A stretch of DNA of 47,718 bases from Lysobacteraceae bacterium (GTDB taxonomy: Bacteria; Pseudomonadota; Gammaproteobacteria; Xanthomonadales; Rhodanobacteraceae), in contig JAGWVM010000007.1 in the NCBI GenBank assembly GCA_018970895.1, positions 1 to 47,718 on the forward strand. The letters run 5' to 3'. Numbering within the stretch: position 1 is the stretch's first letter; each line of letters begins with the position of its first letter. Position numbers and translations under genes: made by a program. The notes beneath the pieces were generated by a model. That model was not told the DNA's origin and did no database searches. It saw nothing but the letters and a program-made list of their open reading frames with translations. This document shows positions 18,735 through 27,402 of this stretch, in pieces.

Positions 18735-18764
18735 AGTATTCGCAGGCGATGACAGCGCTGTCAA
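18735..18764 (-). promoter_or_regulatory. LacI-type operator overlapping the GH3 promoter
   Basis: TGACAGCGCTGTCA (18750-18763) is a perfect 14-bp palindrome with the central CG expected of LacI/PurR-family operators. On the minus strand the same bases give TTGACA as a -35 box, followed after about 18 bases by the -10-like AATACT. A repressor bound here would block RNA polymerase directly; the neighbouring LacI-family gene is the likely source. Confidence 0.8.
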
Positions 18765-18807
18765 TTGGCACCGCAACACGATCCGGCCAGGTGCCTCCCG
18801 GGCGGGA

Positions 18808-19812
18808 TCAACCCACCGGCGCGGTGGACTCGCGGACCTGCAGGGCGTAGGGAAGCTGCACCATCCGCCCCTCGCCCTTGCCGCGCAGGGCGGCCAGCAG
18901 CTCGAGCGCGGCGATCCGCCCCATTTCCCGGCTGGGCTGGCGGATGGTGGTGAGGGTGGGCCAGATCTGGCGCGAGATCGGGGTGTCGTCGAAGCCGACC
19001 ACGGACACGTCCCGCGGCACCGACAGGCCGTGTTCGCCCGCGGCCCAGATCACGCCGGCCGCCATGTCGTCATTGGCGGCGAACACCGCGGTGGGCCGAT
19101 CCGACAGCGAGAACAGCTGCCTGGCCGCGGCCACGCCGGCGCTGAAGGAGAAATCGCCCTCGACCACCAGCGCGGGGTCGAACGGGATGCCCGCTGCCGA
19201 CAGCGCCTCGCGATAGCCGGTCAGTCGCCAGCCGGTGGCACCGTGCGACGGGTGACCCGTCACGTGCGCGATGCGTCGGTGGCCGAGCCCGAGCAGGTGA
19301 CCGACCACCTCGCGGGCCGCCTTCGGCTCGTCGATGAAGGCGCCGATCGAGCCGCTGCGGTTCATCGGTGACACGCTGGCGTACGGCACATCCAGCTCGT
19401 GCAGGCGCGCCAGCAGCTGCGGGTGGTCGGTGATCGGCGGCGTCAGCAGCAGGCCGTCGGGCCGGTGATGGGAGATCAGCGTGTCGATGCGCTCGACGAA
19501 ATCCGCCGATTCGACGTGCAGCGGTCGCACCATCATCGAGTAATGGTGCTCGTCGCAGGCGTCGAGCACGCCGGTCTGGATCTCGGTGAGGTAGTTCGAT
19601 GACGGGTTGTCGTACACCGTCGCGACGAGGAACGAACGGTTGGCGGCCAGGCTGCGCGCAGACGGATGCGGGCGATAGTCCATCGCCGCCATCGCGGCGA
19701 GCACCTTCTCGCGGGTAGGTCCGCGGACGTTCGCCTCGTCGTTGAGCACGCGCGACACCGTTTTCGGCGAAACCCCCGCCGCCCGTGCCACGTCTTCAAG
19801 CCGTACGCGCAT
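18808..19812 (-). CDS. LacI-family transcriptional regulator of the GH3 gene
   Basis: 334 residues. Helix-turn-helix and hinge at 1-60 (RLEDVARAAGVSPKTVSRVLND, then YRPHPSARSLAANRS) followed by a periplasmic-binding-protein-like effector domain with HRPDGLLLTPP, GLGHRRIAHVTGHP, AVFAANDDMAAGVIWAAGEHGL and VVGFDDTP. The nearby operator palindrome and the GH3 gene directly downstream on the same strand suggest a sugar-responsive repressor acting on GH3 and perhaps itself. The inducer is not readable. Confidence 0.93.
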   Translation of the reverse strand: MRVRLEDVARAAGVSPKTVSRVLNDEANVRGPTREKVLAAMAAMDYRPHPSARSLAANRSFLVATVYDNPSSNYLTEIQTGVLDACDEHHYSMMVRPLHVESADFVERIDTLISHHRPDGLLLTPPITDHPQLLARLHELDVPYASVSPMNRSGSIGAFIDEPKAAREVVGHLLGLGHRRIAHVTGHPSHGATGWRLTGYREALSAAGIPFDPALVVEGDFSFSAGVAAARQLFSLSDRPTAVFAANDDMAAGVIWAAGEHGLSVPRDVSVVGFDDTPISRQIWPTLTTIRQPSREMGRIAALELLAALRGKGEGRMVQLPYALQVRESTAPVG

Positions 19813-19900
19813 GTATTGATCCCGCCGGCGGCCCCTCCCGCGGCGGGGAATATGCGTGCAAGCGATGGCCTAGCACAAGTCGCGCCGATCGCAGAAACGG

Positions 19901-19926
19901 CGACGGCCACCTTCCGGTGGCCGTCG
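19901..19926 (-). terminator. Terminator hairpin after the cyclophilin gene
   Basis: CGACGGCCACC-TTCC-GGTGGCCGTCG is a perfect 11-bp stem with a tetraloop, 23 bases after the cyclophilin stop on the minus strand. The T-content after it is modest. Confidence 0.7.
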
Positions 19927-19948
19927 CGCACCCCCCGGAAACGCCCGC

Positions 19949-20458
19949 TCAGCCGCGCGCGTCGAGGATCGCGTTCCACTCCTTCACGCGCTCGGCCTGG
20001 GCGGCCAGCAGGGCGTCGACGTCGCCTTCGACGGTCGCTTTCTCGATCACGTCGCCCTGGCGGATCGCGTCCACCACGGCCTGGTCCTCGGCGCCCAGCA
20101 CCTCGCCGAACACGCTGTGCTTGCCGTCCAGCCACGGCGTCGCGCCGTGGGTGATGAAGAACTGGCTGCCGTTGGTGCGCGGACCGGCGTTGGCCATCGA
20201 CAGGATGCCCGGCTTGTCGTGGCGCAGCGACGGATTGAACTCGTCCTCGAACTTGTAGCCCGGGCCACCGGTGCCGGTGCCCAGCGGGCAACCGCCCTGG
20301 ATCATGAAGTCGGCGATCACGCGGTGGAACGACAGGCCGTCGTAGTAGCCGCGGCGCACCAGGTTGACGAAGCTCGCCACCGTCACCGGCGTCTTGTCGT
20401 CGTGCAGGCGCAGGCGGATCGGGCCGCGGTTGGTCTGGAGCGTCAGTTGGATGGCCAT
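19949..20458 (-). CDS. ppiB: Peptidyl-prolyl cis-trans isomerase, cyclophilin type
   Basis: 169 residues without a signal peptide, so cytoplasmic. Cyclophilin motifs [45 protein letters not shown] and HSVFGEVL are intact, including the catalytic arginine in FHRVI. The start at [13 protein letters not shown] matches the PpiB N-terminus. Lies between the 3-hydroxybutyrate-oligomer hydrolase (same strand, 101 bases upstream) and the LacI gene; no functional link to either is evident. Confidence 0.93.
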   Translation of the reverse strand: MAIQLTLQTNRGPIRLRLHDDKTPVTVASFVNLVRRGYYDGLSFHRVIADFMIQGGCPLGTGTGGPGYKFEDEFNPSLRHDKPGILSMANAGPRTNGSQFFITHGATPWLDGKHSVFGEVLGAEDQAVVDAIRQGDVIEKATVEGDVDALLAAQAERVKEWNAILDARG

Positions 20459-20559
20459 GGGAGTCCTTCGGTTCGGGTGGCATGCGTCGCCGCGTACCGG
20501 CGCGGCGACAAAGGCCGGCAAGGATAACGCAGGCGCCCGGCGACTGCCGCCAGCCGGGC

Positions 20560-22398
20560 TCAGGGCAGATCCAGCGCCGCCCGGTCGAGGGCCCCCTGCC
20601 CGCGGGGGTGGGCGGCCGGGGTCGGCAGCGCCGTCGGCCACGGCGCGCCCTCGAACAGGTGCGCCCACAGCCGGTCCAGCGCCACGTAGCCATACGGCAT
20701 CAGCGGCACGTGCGCGGCGCCGAAGGCCGGCACGGCGAGGAACGCATCGAAGTGCTGGGCATACGGCACGCGCCAGTACAGCGGCGCGCGTCCCTCGCGG
20801 CGCAGCCACGCCACGTAGGGCTCGGAACTGAAGGCGGTCGGCAGCAGGCCGTCGCTGGCACCGTGCAGCACCCACAGCGGCAGGTCGGCCCGCGGCAGCT
20901 TCACCGCGGTGGCCGCCACGCTGGCCCGCAGGACACGGGCCTCGGCGCCGTCGCCGGTCCAGAGCTGTCGCAGGCAGTCCAGCCCGGCCAGGGTCGGGTC
21001 GTCCGAGGCGTCCATGCCGCCGCGCAGCGCGATGCCGTCGCCGGGCGGGATGCCCGAGCCCACGGCCCACCACGCCGCGCGCGTCGCCGCGTCGGCCGGC
21101 GCCGGCTGGCTGTCCTTGCCGACGGTGACGTAACGGAAGCCGCACGGCATGGCGGTCGCGCCGGTGCGGGCGTAGCTCGACGCATAGCCGGCCGCGATCA
21201 CCCGCCACAGGTCGAAGGCGGTGGTACTCGCCGCGGTGGCCATCGCCTGGTCGGTCCAGCCGTGCGAGCGCAACTGCCGATAGGCCGCCTCGCCTTGTTC
21301 GGCGGGCGAGTCGCCGGCCAGTCGCCCCTGCGCGTGCAGGCGGGCGCAGCGCCGGGTCCACGCCGGCGGCACCGAACCGTCCGCTGCGCGGGCGAACGGC
21401 GCCTGGGCAAAGCGCGTCGTGGTCAGCGCGCAGGGCAGCCAGATCGCCGCCTCGGTGGCGTAGTCGATCATCGCCCGGCCATGGCCCGCGGCGTACACGT
21501 TCGGCTCCAGCGCCACCACGCCGGCGAACAGGTGGTCGTCGTCCAGTCCCGCCGCCTGCAGCACGGCGCCGCCGCCGTTGGACAGGCCGGTGGCGATGAC
21601 CTTCGTGTTCTGCGGCGTGAACGGCGCCTGCTCCGGAAAGGCGCGGTCGAGCATGGCCAGGCCGAACCGGGCCGCCTGGATCACGTCGCGGCCCCAGTCG
21701 GCCTCGGGGTTGTCGCCGGAGTGCATCTGCTTGACCGCGATGCCGGCATCGGCCGGCGCCGGCTTCGGCTCGAACTCCAGCATCGCCTCGCCGCGCTTGG
21801 CGCGCGTGCCGTCCAGTTGCACGCCGCTGTCGTCGGCGTAGTCGAAATAGCCCGGGCCGGTGCCCTTGTCGGTGTAGGCCACCGCACAGCCCTTCGGCAG
21901 TCCCCACGCGCCGGCCAGCGAGATCGCGCCGTACACCCCGCGCGAGCCGGACGAGGGCGCCACCACCAGGCAGCGATGCGCCCGATCGAAATGATCCGGC
22001 ACCTGCAGCAGCACGCGATGCGGCTGGCTGGCGCCGGGCACGCGGGCGAAGGCCTGGTACTCGCGTCCGGGCACGTCCGGCACGCCGCCGTAGACGGTGC
22101 CGTAGCCGCCCAGCGGCCCGAGGTCGGCGATGCCCTTCCAGCTGGTCTGGATCGCCCGCCGGCGCAGCTCCGCCGGGGTCGGATGCGCGGGATCGGCGAA
22201 CGGCGACGGCGCGCCGGCGAGGCCGGCCAGGCCGAGGCCGGCGCTGAGCAGGTCGTCGTCGCCCCGATGCACGGTGCTGCGGACGTCGCTGACGAGGAAT
22301 CCCGGGCGTGTCATCGCGGCCTCCTTGGGGGCTGGGAACGTGGAACAGGCTGGCAGCGCGAGCGCCAGCAGCGGCAGGCAGAAGGTCCGCAGGTTCAT
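20560..22398 (-). CDS. D-3-hydroxybutyrate oligomer hydrolase, lipoprotein
   Basis: 612 residues. The N-terminus is a lipoprotein signal with lipobox LPAC (Cys18), so the enzyme is probably anchored in the periplasm or outer membrane. The body matches the D-(-)-3-hydroxybutyrate oligomer hydrolase family (3HBOH): [50 protein letters not shown], the nucleophile Ser273 in [22 protein letters not shown], and a histidine in [10 protein letters not shown]. It hydrolyses dimers and short oligomers released by PHB depolymerases. Divergent from the CrbR-like gene across a predicted regulator dyad. The predicted -10 is so near the ATG that the message may be leaderless, and there is no good ribosome site. 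Some 3HBOH enzymes are extracellular or cytoplasmic; the lipobox argues for envelope here. Confidence 0.85.
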   Translation of the reverse strand: MNLRTFCLPLLALALPACSTFPAPKEAAMTRPGFLVSDVRSTVHRGDDDLLSAGLGLAGLAGAPSPFADPAHPTPAELRRRAIQTSWKGIADLGPLGGYGTVYGGVPDVPGREYQAFARVPGASQPHRVLLQVPDHFDRAHRCLVVAPSSGSRGVYGAISLAGAWGLPKGCAVAYTDKGTGPGYFDYADDSGVQLDGTRAKRGEAMLEFEPKPAPADAGIAVKQMHSGDNPEADWGRDVIQAARFGLAMLDRAFPEQAPFTPQNTKVIATGLSNGGGAVLQAAGLDDDHLFAGVVALEPNVYAAGHGRAMIDYATEAAIWLPCALTTTRFAQAPFARAADGSVPPAWTRRCARLHAQGRLAGDSPAEQGEAAYRQLRSHGWTDQAMATAASTTAFDLWRVIAAGYASSYARTGATAMPCGFRYVTVGKDSQPAPADAATRAAWWAVGSGIPPGDGIALRGGMDASDDPTLAGLDCLRQLWTGDGAEARVLRASVAATAVKLPRADLPLWVLHGASDGLLPTAFSSEPYVAWLRREGRAPLYWRVPYAQHFDAFLAVPAFGAAHVPLMPYGYVALDRLWAHLFEGAPWPTALPTPAAHPRGQGALDRAALDLP

Positions 22399-22404
22399 CC
22401 GCTC

Positions 22405-22446
22405 ACCGTAGCAAGCGCGCGCGCCGCCGGCATCGTACGAAAGTCC
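22405..22446 (-). promoter_or_regulatory. Promoter of the oligomer hydrolase with predicted CrbR-like dyad
   Basis: Minus-strand GGACTTTCGTAC (22446-22435) is followed after 24 bases by TACGGT (22410-22405), a -10-like hexamer whose start site would coincide with the ATG. The dyad matches GTACCTTCGTAC of the TonB-receptor/permease promoter at 10 of 12 positions. A separate -10-like GTTAAT (22493-22498) serves the divergent regulator gene. Confidence 0.5.
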
Positions 22447-22506
22447 ATGGTCGACCCGCCCCGTGCGTCGCTCGACCGACCGTGCACGACCGGTTAATTT
22501 CGAGCG

Positions 22507-23166
22507 ATGACCCGCCTGCTGATCGCCGATGACCACCCGCTGTTCCGCGCCGCCCTGCGCCACGCGGCGGCGGCCAGCGTCGCGGACTGCACGGTACGGG
22601 AGGCGGCCGACCTGCACGGCGCGCTGGAAGTCCTGCGCGTCGACGCCGACATCGATCTGGTGCTGCTCGACCTGCACATGCCCGGCAGCCAGGGCCTGTC
22701 CGGCCTGGCCGCGCTGCGCGGCCAGCACCCCGGCGTGGCCGTGCTGGTGGTGTCCGCGCACGACGAGCCGCGGGTGGTCCGGCGCGCGCTCGACCACGGC
22801 GCCGCCGGATTCATTCCGAAAAGCGCCAGCCCGACCGAGATCGGCGAAGCGATCCGCTGCGTGCTCGACTGCGGCAGCTGGGTGCCTCCCGCGCTGGCCG
22901 AGCGCGTCGCCACCCTGCCCGCCGATCCGGCCGACAGCGACCTCGCCGCGCGGCTGGCCAGCCTCACCGAGCAGCAGTACCGCGTGCTGGGGCTGCTGGC
23001 CGACGGCCTGCTCAACAAGCAGATCGCCGACCGGCTGGCGATCCAGGAGCGCACCGTCAAGGCGCACGTCACCGCGATCTTCGAGAAGCTCGGCGTGCGC
23101 AACCGCACCCAGGCCAGCGGCGTGCTGAAGGCACTGGAACTGGGCGAGCCCGCGCGGGTCGTCTGA
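22507..23166 (+). CDS. crbR: LuxR/NarL-type response regulator, CrbR/ErdR-like
   Basis: 219 residues. Receiver domain 1-120: LIADDHPLFRAAL, phospho-acceptor aspartate in LVLLDLHMPGSQGL, VVSAHDEP, FIPKSA. LuxR-type helix-turn-helix at the C-terminus: LTEQQYRVLGLLADGLLNKQIADRLAIQERTVKAHVTAIFEKLGVRNRTQA (shown in pieces: GLLNKQIADRL, ERTVKAHVTAI). The wording, notably GLLNKQIA and TVKAHV, matches CrbR of Vibrio and ErdR of Pseudomonas, which with the SLC5-type kinase CrbS/MxtR switch on acetate use (acs). A CrbS-like kinase gene is 0.6 kb away on the opposite strand. Only a weak ribosome site precedes the ATG. Confidence 0.85.
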   Translation: MTRLLIADDHPLFRAALRHAAAASVADCTVREAADLHGALEVLRVDADIDLVLLDLHMPGSQGLSGLAALRGQHPGVAVLVVSAHDEPRVVRRALDHGAAGFIPKSASPTEIGEAIRCVLDCGSWVPPALAERVATLPADPADSDLAARLASLTEQQYRVLGLLADGLLNKQIADRLAIQERTVKAHVTAIFEKLGVRNRTQASGVLKALELGEPARVV

Positions 23167-23200
23167 TTCACCCCTCATCCCCCGACGAAGGAGACTCCCC

Positions 23201-23773
23201 ATGACCGACGCCTCCCGCGCCGACACCGCCCTGCTGCTGATGGACCTGCAGCCCGGGATCCTTGCCAACTACGGTGACGCCGACTACCTGCCGCGCATCC
23301 GCCGCGCGCTGGCCGCCACCCGCCACGCCGGGCTGCCGGTGATCTGGGTCCGCGTGGCGTTCCGCGACGGCTATCCGGAGGTGTCGGCCGACAACGCGAT
23401 CTTCGCCGGCATCCGCGGCAGCGGCCGCCTGCTGGAATCGACCGATGCCGCCGGCATCCATCCGGACCTGGCAGTGCAGCCGCAGGACGTGATCGTCACC
23501 AAGCGGCGCATCAGCGCATTTGCCGGCAGCGACCTGGACGTGGTGCTGCGCGGCGGCGGCATCCGCCACCTGGTGCTGGCCGGGGTCTCCACCAGCGGGG
23601 TGGTGCTGTCCACCGTGCGCCTCGCCGCCGACCTCGACTACCGCCTCACCGTGCTCGCCGACGGCTGCATGGACGGCGATGCCGACGTGCATCGCGTGCT
23701 CACGGAAAAAGTGTTCCCGCGCCAGGCGACGGTGCGGACGATCGACGACTGGGCGGCCCGCCTCGCCGCGTGA
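23201..23773 (+). CDS. Isochorismatase-fold hydrolase lacking the nucleophile cysteine
   Basis: 190 residues with the isochorismatase-like fold: ALLLMDLQPGIL (the conserved Asp), VTKRRISAFAGSDL (conserved Lys), and LVLAGVSTSGVVLSTVRLAADLDYRLTVLADGCMD. In cysteine-type members the third motif is T-x-x-C-V-x-x-T-x-R; here it reads T-S-G-V-V-L-S-T-V-R, so valine replaces the catalytic cysteine. True isochorismatases also lack that cysteine, but no siderophore or phenazine genes are near. Substrate unknown. It starts 34 bases after crbR behind GAAGGAGA, so it is probably co-transcribed. Confidence 0.85.
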   Translation: MTDASRADTALLLMDLQPGILANYGDADYLPRIRRALAATRHAGLPVIWVRVAFRDGYPEVSADNAIFAGIRGSGRLLESTDAAGIHPDLAVQPQDVIVTKRRISAFAGSDLDVVLRGGGIRHLVLAGVSTSGVVLSTVRLAADLDYRLTVLADGCMDGDADVHRVLTEKVFPRQATVRTIDDWAARLAA

Positions 23774-23802
23774 GTCCGGCCCGGCCACCGTGCCGGTGAG
23801 GC

Positions 23803-26800
23803 TTACACCGCCACCTGCTGCGCGCTGGCCACCCGCTGCAGCACCTGCCGCAGCGCCAGCGGCTTGAGCGGCTTGTGCAGGACCACCGCGCCGAGATCCT
23901 GCAGCCGCTGGCGCAGCTCGCTGTCGCGGTCGGCGGTGAGGATCACGGTGGCGACGTCCGCGTGACGCTCGCGCAGCTGCGTCCACACGTCCATGCCGGT
24001 GCGGCCGGCGTCCAGGTGGTAGTCGAGGATCTGGATGTCCGGCCGCCACGGCGCGGCCAGTGCCTGCTCGGCCTGTCGCGCCGCATGCACCTCCCAGCCC
24101 CAGCCGGCGAGCAGATGACCGAGCGCGGCCAGCGCCGCCGGCTCGTTGTCCAGCACCAGCGCGCGCCCCGCTGCCACCGGCAGCAGCGAGGACACCGGCG
24201 GCGCGGTCAGGCGCACAGGCCGCGCCAGCGGCAACGCCAGATGAAACACGCTGCCGCGTCCCGGCGTGGAATGGAGGCCCAGCGGATGGCCAAGCAGCGC
24301 GGCCATGCGCTGGGCGATCGACAGCCCCAGTCCCAGGCCCTGCCCGCCCGCGGCGCTGCCGCGGCGGAACTCCTGGAAGATCAGCTGCTGCTCCTCCGGC
24401 GCGATGCCGGGGCCGGTGTCCCACACCTCCACCCGCAGCGCGTCGCCCTGCCGGCGCACACCCAGCAGCACTCGCCCGCACTCGGCATAGCGCAAGGCGT
24501 TGGAGAGGAAGTTCTGCAGCACCCGACGCAGCAGCTGCGGATCGGTGCGCACCCACGCCGTGCTGGCCACGGTGTCGAAACGCACGCCGCGGTCGCGGGC
24601 GATCGCGCGGAACTCGGCAGCCAGCGGGTCGAGCACCTCGGCCAGCGGCACCTCGCGCGGCTGCGGATGCAGGCGACCGCCCTCCAGCCGGGCGATGTCG
24701 AGCAGGCCGGCAAGCAGGCCTTCGGTGGCCGCCAGCGCGCCGTTGAGATGCTGCGCCGTGGTGGCGTCGGCACCGCGCTCGGTTAGCGTGTGCGCGAACA
24801 GCTGCGCGGCGTGCAGCGGTTGCATCAGGTCGTGGCTGACCGCGGCGAGGAAGCGGCTCTTCGCCTCGTTGGCGCGCTGCGCCTCCTCCGACGCCCGCAC
24901 CAGCGCGCGGGTGCGCTCGTCCACGCGCTGCTCCAGCGTCTCGTTGATGCGCTTGAGCGCACGCTCGGCCTGGCGGAACGCGGTGACGTCGGTGAAGGTG
25001 GCGACGAAGCCGCCGCCGGGCATCGGGTTGCCGCGGATCTCCACCACGGTGCCATCCGGAAAGCGCCGCTCTGAAAGATGCCTCGTGCCCGAGCGCATGT
25101 GCCGCAGGCGGCGCTGCACGCGGGCTTCCAGCGTGTCGGCATCATGGACCTCGCCGACGATGCCCAGCGCCACCGCGTAGCGGGTCAGGTCGGCCACCGG
25201 CCGGCCCACCTGCAGCAGCCCCGGCGGGTAGTCGAACAGGCTGGCGTAGCGCGCGTTCCACGCCACCAGCCGCAGCTCGGCATCGACCACGCAGATGCCC
25301 TGGCTCATGTTCTCCAGCGCCGCCTCCAGCACGCGCTGGTTGAAGCGCAGATCCTGCGCGGCCTCGCCGACGATGGCCGCGACCGTATCCAGGTCGCCGC
25401 GCCCCTGGCGGTGCACCACTTCCAGCAGCAGCCGCGCGGACGCCGCGCCGATCACGGCAGCCAGTTCGTGCTCCACCTCGGCCATCCGCGCCGTGCCCGC
25501 CGGCCCCTGCGCCGGCGCCTGGGCGAACAGGTGCTCGACCCGCTCCGGCGGCAGGAAGCGCACGGCCAGCGCGCGCAGCTCGGCGACGCCGACGTCGCCC
25601 ACGCCGGTGGCCCCGGTCGCCTTGCCGTAACGGGTGCCGGCGACCCAGCCGACCACCGCCACGTTCACCGCCAGACTGAGCACCACCGCACGTCCGAGCC
25701 GGCTCCAGTCGCCCAGCCCGAACAGATGGTCCGGCCCCAGCCAGTCCAGGCCGAACGGGCCGGCCAGCAGCCACGCCGGCGCTTCGGGCAACACCACCGG
25801 CAGCAGCGTGTAGAACCACACCGCGGTGCCGACGGCGAGCCCGGCGAACACGGCGCGCGGCCCCAACTGCGGCCGGTACACCGCCACCAGCAGCGCCGGG
25901 GCCAGCCCGGCCAGCGCGGAGAACGAGATCGCCCCGATGTCGGCCAGCGCATCGTTGCGTGCCAGCACGCGGCTGTAGCCCCAGGCCAGCAGGATCACCG
26001 CGAGGATCGCCACCCGCCGCTGGGTGATCACCTGCCCGCGCAGGTCGCCACGCTCGCCCCGGCCCCAGCCGGCGCGCACGCGCAACGGCGCGATGAAGTG
26101 GTTCACCACCATCAGGCTCAAGGCCAGCGTGGCCACCACCACCATGCTGGTCGCCGCACTCAGGCCACCGAGAAAGGCGACAAGGGCCAGACCGTGCTGC
26201 CCGCGCGCCATCGGCAGCGCCAGCACGTAGAGGTCCGACGGCACGCCCTGCGGCCCCAGCCAGGCGTCGCCGAGCTTCGCCAGCGGCAGGATCGGCAGCG
26301 CGATCAGCACCATGTACAGCGGAAACAGCCAGCGCGCGGTGCGCACGTGGCGCTCGTCGCGGCACTCCACCACGCCGGCGTGGAACTGGTGCGGCAGGGT
26401 GAACATCGCCAGCGCACCGAGCAGGATCAGCGCGGGGAAGCCGCGGCTGTCCTGCGGCACCGGCATCGCCGGCGGCAGGTTGGCCGGCAGCGGCGCAAAC
26501 AGCAGCGTGCCCAGCACCAGCATCGCGCCGAGCTTGAACAGCGACTCGAACGCCATCGCCAGCACCAGCCCGCGGTTGTGCGCGGTGGTCGCCGCGCGCC
26601 GGGTGCCGAACAGCATCGCGAACAGCGCCATCAGCAGCGCCACGTACAGCGCCGAGTCCTGCCACGGCTCGGACTCGCCGAGCTGGCCGCGGTTGAGCGT
26701 GGCGTAGCTCATCGCCACCGCCTTCAGCTGCAGCGCGATGTACGGAACGATGCCGAGGATGATCACCGCGGTGACCAGCGCGGCCAGGCCGGCGTGGCGG

Positions 26801-27126
26801 CCGAGGCGCACCGAGACCAGGTCGGCGATCGAGCCGGCGTTGTACTCGCGCGCCAGCTGCACCAGCCGCTGCAGCACGGCCACGGCCATCAGGTACATCA
26901 GGATCGCGCCGACGAAGGTCGGCGGCAGCCACCAGCCGGAGCGGCTGGCCTGGGTGACCGTGCCGTAGAAGGTCCACGAGGTGCAGTGGATCGCCAGCGA
27001 CAGCGCATAGACGATCGACCAGCGCTTCTCCAGCAGGTGCGGCCGGCGCTCGCCGAGCTGGGCCACGCCGAACAGCAGGCCCAGCCAGAGCAGCGCGGCG
27101 GTGGCGATCAGCGGGGTGCTGAGCAT
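23803..27126 (-). CDS. crbS: CrbS/MxtR-like hybrid sensor histidine kinase with SLC5 transporter-like domain
   Basis: 1107 residues. N-terminal half is a polytopic sodium/solute-symporter-like (SLC5) domain of about a dozen helices (GERRPHLLEKRWSIVYALSL..., AREYNAGSIADLVSVRLG, LTAVIILGIVPYIALQLKA). Then come a linker (STAC-like), a PAS domain at about 600-720 (GICVVDAELRLVAWN), a HisKA box with phospho-acceptor His765 (AAVSHDLMQPLHAA), an HATPase domain (NFLSNALRYAE, DTGPGI, GLGLGLSIAQRMA) and a C-terminal receiver with Asp1035 (ILDYHLDAG). This order is that of CrbS/MxtR, partner of CrbR/ErdR in acetate control. Start at MLSTPLIATAALL; the upstream in-frame extension has no coding character. 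Whether the SLC5 part moves solute or only senses it cannot be told. Confidence 0.9.
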   Translation of the reverse strand: MLSTPLIATAALLWLGLLFGVAQLGERRPHLLEKRWSIVYALSLAIHCTSWTFYGTVTQASRSGWWLPPTFVGAILMYLMAVAVLQRLVQLAREYNAGSIADLVSVRLGRHAGLAALVTAVIILGIVPYIALQLKAVAMSYATLNRGQLGESEPWQDSALYVALLMALFAMLFGTRRAATTAHNRGLVLAMAFESLFKLGAMLVLGTLLFAPLPANLPPAMPVPQDSRGFPALILLGALAMFTLPHQFHAGVVECRDERHVRTARWLFPLYMVLIALPILPLAKLGDAWLGPQGVPSDLYVLALPMARGQHGLALVAFLGGLSAATSMVVVATLALSLMVVNHFIAPLRVRAGWGRGERGDLRGQVITQRRVAILAVILLAWGYSRVLARNDALADIGAISFSALAGLAPALLVAVYRPQLGPRAVFAGLAVGTAVWFYTLLPVVLPEAPAWLLAGPFGLDWLGPDHLFGLGDWSRLGRAVVLSLAVNVAVVGWVAGTRYGKATGATGVGDVGVAELRALAVRFLPPERVEHLFAQAPAQGPAGTARMAEVEHELAAVIGAASARLLLEVVHRQGRGDLDTVAAIVGEAAQDLRFNQRVLEAALENMSQGICVVDAELRLVAWNARYASLFDYPPGLLQVGRPVADLTRYAVALGIVGEVHDADTLEARVQRRLRHMRSGTRHLSERRFPDGTVVEIRGNPMPGGGFVATFTDVTAFRQAERALKRINETLEQRVDERTRALVRASEEAQRANEAKSRFLAAVSHDLMQPLHAAQLFAHTLTERGADATTAQHLNGALAATEGLLAGLLDIARLEGGRLHPQPREVPLAEVLDPLAAEFRAIARDRGVRFDTVASTAWVRTDPQLLRRVLQNFLSNALRYAECGRVLLGVRRQGDALRVEVWDTGPGIAPEEQQLIFQEFRRGSAAGGQGLGLGLSIAQRMAALLGHPLGLHSTPGRGSVFHLALPLARPVRLTAPPVSSLLPVAAGRALVLDNEPAALAALGHLLAGWGWEVHAARQAEQALAAPWRPDIQILDYHLDAGRTGMDVWTQLRERHADVATVILTADRDSELRQRLQDLGAVVLHKPLKPLALRQVLQRVASAQQVAV

Positions 27127-27283
27127 GGCGGAGCGAGGAGTGAGTGGAGAGGAGTGAGGAGAAAGAGAAGGCGGCCGTTCGTTGCAGGCGACCCTCCCGC
27201 GCTGTCGGGAAGGGGGCCTTGCCTGGCGCAACTCATGGTGATGGCCTGGATCACAAGGGTTCACTGCCCGGCCTGCCCTGACC

Positions 27284-27322
27284 GCAGGAAGGCGCTGGAC
27301 CCCAGCTTTCGCTGGGGTGACG
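27284..27322 (-). repeat. Short dispersed hairpin repeat, copy 1
   Basis: CCCCAGC-TTTC-GCTGGGG (27300-27317) forms a 7-bp hairpin. Read on the minus strand it runs GTCACCCCAGCGAAAGCTGG then GGTCCAG, matching a second copy near 32383-32412 (GTCATCCCGGCAGAAGCCGG) in most positions. The motif GTCATCCC-GC-AA-GC-GGGAT-CAG is, from memory, a common intergenic repeat of proteobacteria. This copy follows the depolymerase stop and could end its transcript. Confidence 0.65.
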
Positions 27323-27402
27323 GAGAGGGAACGCCGCAGCCACTGTGCAAAGCTTGAGCCGCCCTCTTTCCACGGAACAGAAGCCGGGCAAGCTCGGTGA
27401 GA

